From NCBI GenBank assembly GCA_004282875.1, contig SHLT01000007.1, positions 1-49,337 of the forward strand: 49,337 nucleotides of DNA, written 5' to 3'. This DNA is from Chromatiales bacterium (lineage in GTDB: Bacteria > Pseudomonadota > Gammaproteobacteria > Steroidobacterales > Woeseiaceae). The position numbers and the translations under genes were made by a program. Shown piece by piece: positions 48,160-49,337 of this stretch; within the stretch, counting starts at the first letter, position 1, and each line of letters begins with the position of its first letter. Under the pieces are notes generated by a model that saw nothing but the letters and a program-made list of their open reading frames with translations, made no database searches and was not told where the DNA came from.

Positions 48160-49239
48160 TCAATTGAACTTGAATTCTACGTCAAGCTGCAGGCGGCTGT
48201 AATCATGTTCAGTCCCCTGGAAACGGTCGACGTTATTCAGGAACAGCGTGCCGCCCACAAAGATTTTCTTCGACACAGCGTATTTGGCTTTGAGGAGATG
48301 CCCGTCCGAATCGGTGCCGCCACCGCCGAAGTCGGAGTCGTTGAAGGTGCCGATCACAGCATCCGCCTCAATCTCCTGGAACGTCCAGCTGAACTCCATA
48401 TCGCCATCATTCTTCGCCGAACCCAGCTTGGCGCCGACCGCAAACCCGGTGTCTTCGGTACTGACTTCATTGTTCTGTACCGCATGCGCGTAGATCTTCA
48501 GCGGCCACTCGCCGACCGTTGTGTCGAACTGTGCAAACACCTCAGTGTTCTTGTAGTCGTAGACATAGTTGCCGTCTATGTCGACAGTATTTCCTTTGGA
48601 CCGGCCGTTGTAGAACGGCTCGTTACCCACCGTATCGGTGTAGGCGAAATAGCCCGCGCCTGCTGTAAGGCTGGCGTTGTCGCCGACCGCAAACTTGTAG
48701 CCCGCCTGCACAACTAACAGAAGCGAGTCGTCGGCACTGCTGCGTTCTTCCACCGAAAACCCGCCGACCGTGCCGAAAAAGCCTCCTGAGGAGAACTTGG
48801 CCGCAAAACCTTCGGGGTTGAGGTCCCCGTCCCAGATCAGGGGAACGCCACCCGCCTTGTACAAGGGGTTCTTCATCTTGCCCGCATAGATGCTCAAGTC
48901 GTCCGAGACCTTCCAGTCAATGTAGGCCAGATCGACGCCAATATCCTTGGTTGAAAAGCCATCGTCGAACGTCTGGTTGGTCGATACGGGATTGTCACCG
49001 CCGCTCGCCAGCTGGAATACAAATTTCACATCGTCGGTAACGACTGCATTCAGACCAAAGCGCGTGCGAAAACGCATGCGGTTGCGTTCCTCTTCGCCGT
49101 CCTCATCGATCCCTTCGTAGCGCAACCGCACGTCGCCCTTGAGACTGATTCGATCGATCCAGGTTTCCTGCGCGGATACCGGGGTTGCAGCCAATCCGAG
49201 CACCAGGAGTGCAGATGCCAGCAGAACAAGTGATTTCAT
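48160..49239 (-). CDS. Outer-membrane porin, probably phosphate-regulated
   Basis: A beta-barrel protein with a signal peptide (MKSLVLLASALLVLGLAATPVSAQ) and alternating strands rich in Gly, Asp and aromatic residues. The N-terminal DRISLKGDVRLRYEGIDEDGEEERNRMRFRTRFGLNA pattern and FVFQLASGGDNPVSTNQTF are typical of the putative-porin family Porin_5-like group. The end is DVEFKFN. The ATG at 49239 has AGGA 8 nt upstream; the frame is open to 49281. A PHO-box-like site about 80 nt upstream and phoU downstream suggest induction in phosphate starvation. Confidence 0.82.
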   Translation of the reverse strand: MKSLVLLASALLVLGLAATPVSAQETWIDRISLKGDVRLRYEGIDEDGEEERNRMRFRTRFGLNAVVTDDVKFVFQLASGGDNPVSTNQTFDDGFSTKDIGVDLAYIDWKVSDDLSIYAGKMKNPLYKAGGVPLIWDGDLNPEGFAAKFSSGGFFGTVGGFSVEERSSADDSLLLVVQAGYKFAVGDNASLTAGAGYFAYTDTVGNEPFYNGRSKGNTVDIDGNYVYDYKNTEVFAQFDTTVGEWPLKIYAHAVQNNEVSTEDTGFAVGAKLGSAKNDGDMEFSWTFQEIEADAVIGTFNDSDFGGGGTDSDGHLLKAKYAVSKKIFVGGTLFLNNVDRFQGTEHDYSRLQLDVEFKFN

Positions 49240-49296
49240 TGGATTCTTCCTAGTCGGGGCGAGAGCCCTTGGTTCTGTCATATTTCGGGAAAGTCA

Positions 49297-49317
49297 GCGG
49301 CACGTTAACGATGCCGC
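49297..49317. promoter_or_regulatory. GCGGCA...TGCCGC near-palindrome, possible operator
   Basis: GCGGCACGTTAACGATGCCGC has 6-bp outer arms around a CGTTAACG core, with one extra base. It lies between the PHO box and the porin start, overlapping the predicted -10 region, so a second regulator or a hairpin at the transcript start is possible. Confidence 0.45.
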
Positions 49318-49335
49318 ATGTCGCTTATATGACAG
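49318..49335 (-). promoter_or_regulatory. PHO box before porin-phoU-dsbB
   Basis: On the minus strand CTGTCAT-ATAA-GCGACAT has a perfect first PhoB half-site, an AT-rich 4-nt spacer and a 4/7 second half-site (consensus CTGTCATAWAWCTGTCAY). TAACGT follows 10 nt later as a weak -10. Confidence 0.65.
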
Positions 49336-49337
49336 AA

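Larger units (their letters stand above)
49273..49337. repeat. Perfect 11-bp inverted repeat carrying PHO half-sites
   Basis: TTCTGTCATAT (49273-49283) and ATATGACAGAA (49327-49337) are exact complements with 43 nt between. Each contains CTGTCAT, the PhoB half-site, facing inwards before the porin gene. Confidence 0.7.

Overview
This is chromosomal DNA of a gammaproteobacterium with moderately high GC. The left 36 kb carries the conserved block known from Pseudomonas and relatives, read here on the minus strand: rpsB-tsf-pyrH-frr-uppS-cdsA-rseP-bamA-skp-lpxD-lpxA-lpxB-rnhB-dnaE-accA-tilS-pyrG-kdsA-eno-ftsB-truD, then surE-pcm-yqaA-nlpD-rpoS, then an RpfE-like gene-recJ-prfB. Gene content (Kdo and lipid A synthesis, Bam complex, RpoS, an RpfE-type protein beside recJ) fits a free-living, probably aquatic gammaproteobacterium on the Xanthomonadales/Chromatiales/Woeseia side. 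The genus cannot be fixed from the sequence alone.

Layout. 1-6997: prfB (5' part, with its programmed frameshift), recJ, RpfE-like gene, an Mth938-type gene on the plus strand, rpoS, nlpD, a yqaA-like membrane protein, pcm and surE. 7076-12273: a looser, AT-richer accessory segment between surE and truD. It holds an Smr-domain gene, a DUF1330 gene, a GNAT acetyltransferase, small membrane proteins, a tandem pair of paralogous lipoproteins, degenerate interspersed repeats and a cluster of CCGCCAC inverted repeats before a four-helix membrane protein. 12212-36117: the dense translation, envelope and replication block, often with 1-7 nt gene overlaps. 36290-40869: map, glnD, dapD and a yffB-type gene on the plus strand. 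40870-45626: pstSCAB on the minus strand. 45785-46927: dapE on the plus strand. 46933-49239: porin, phoU and dsbB on the minus strand.

The most interesting observation is an absence. All three methylerythritol-phosphate pathway genes that normally sit in this block (dxr between cdsA and rseP, ispD and ispF between ftsB and truD) are missing, while their neighbours remain in perfect order, and uppS, which consumes farnesyl diphosphate, is kept. This suggests that the organism makes isoprenoids by another route, such as mevalonate, or has moved the whole pathway. fabZ is also missing between lpxD and lpxA.

Other points are ribosomal protein S2 with a C-terminal tail of about 70 residues (Lys/Ala-rich, then Lys/Glu/Asp-rich) whose last codons form the tsf ribosome-binding site, a recognisable S2 autoregulatory leader, and PHO-box-like sites before pstS and before the porin-phoU-dsbB unit. 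These sites tie the right end of the window into one phosphate-starvation regulon.
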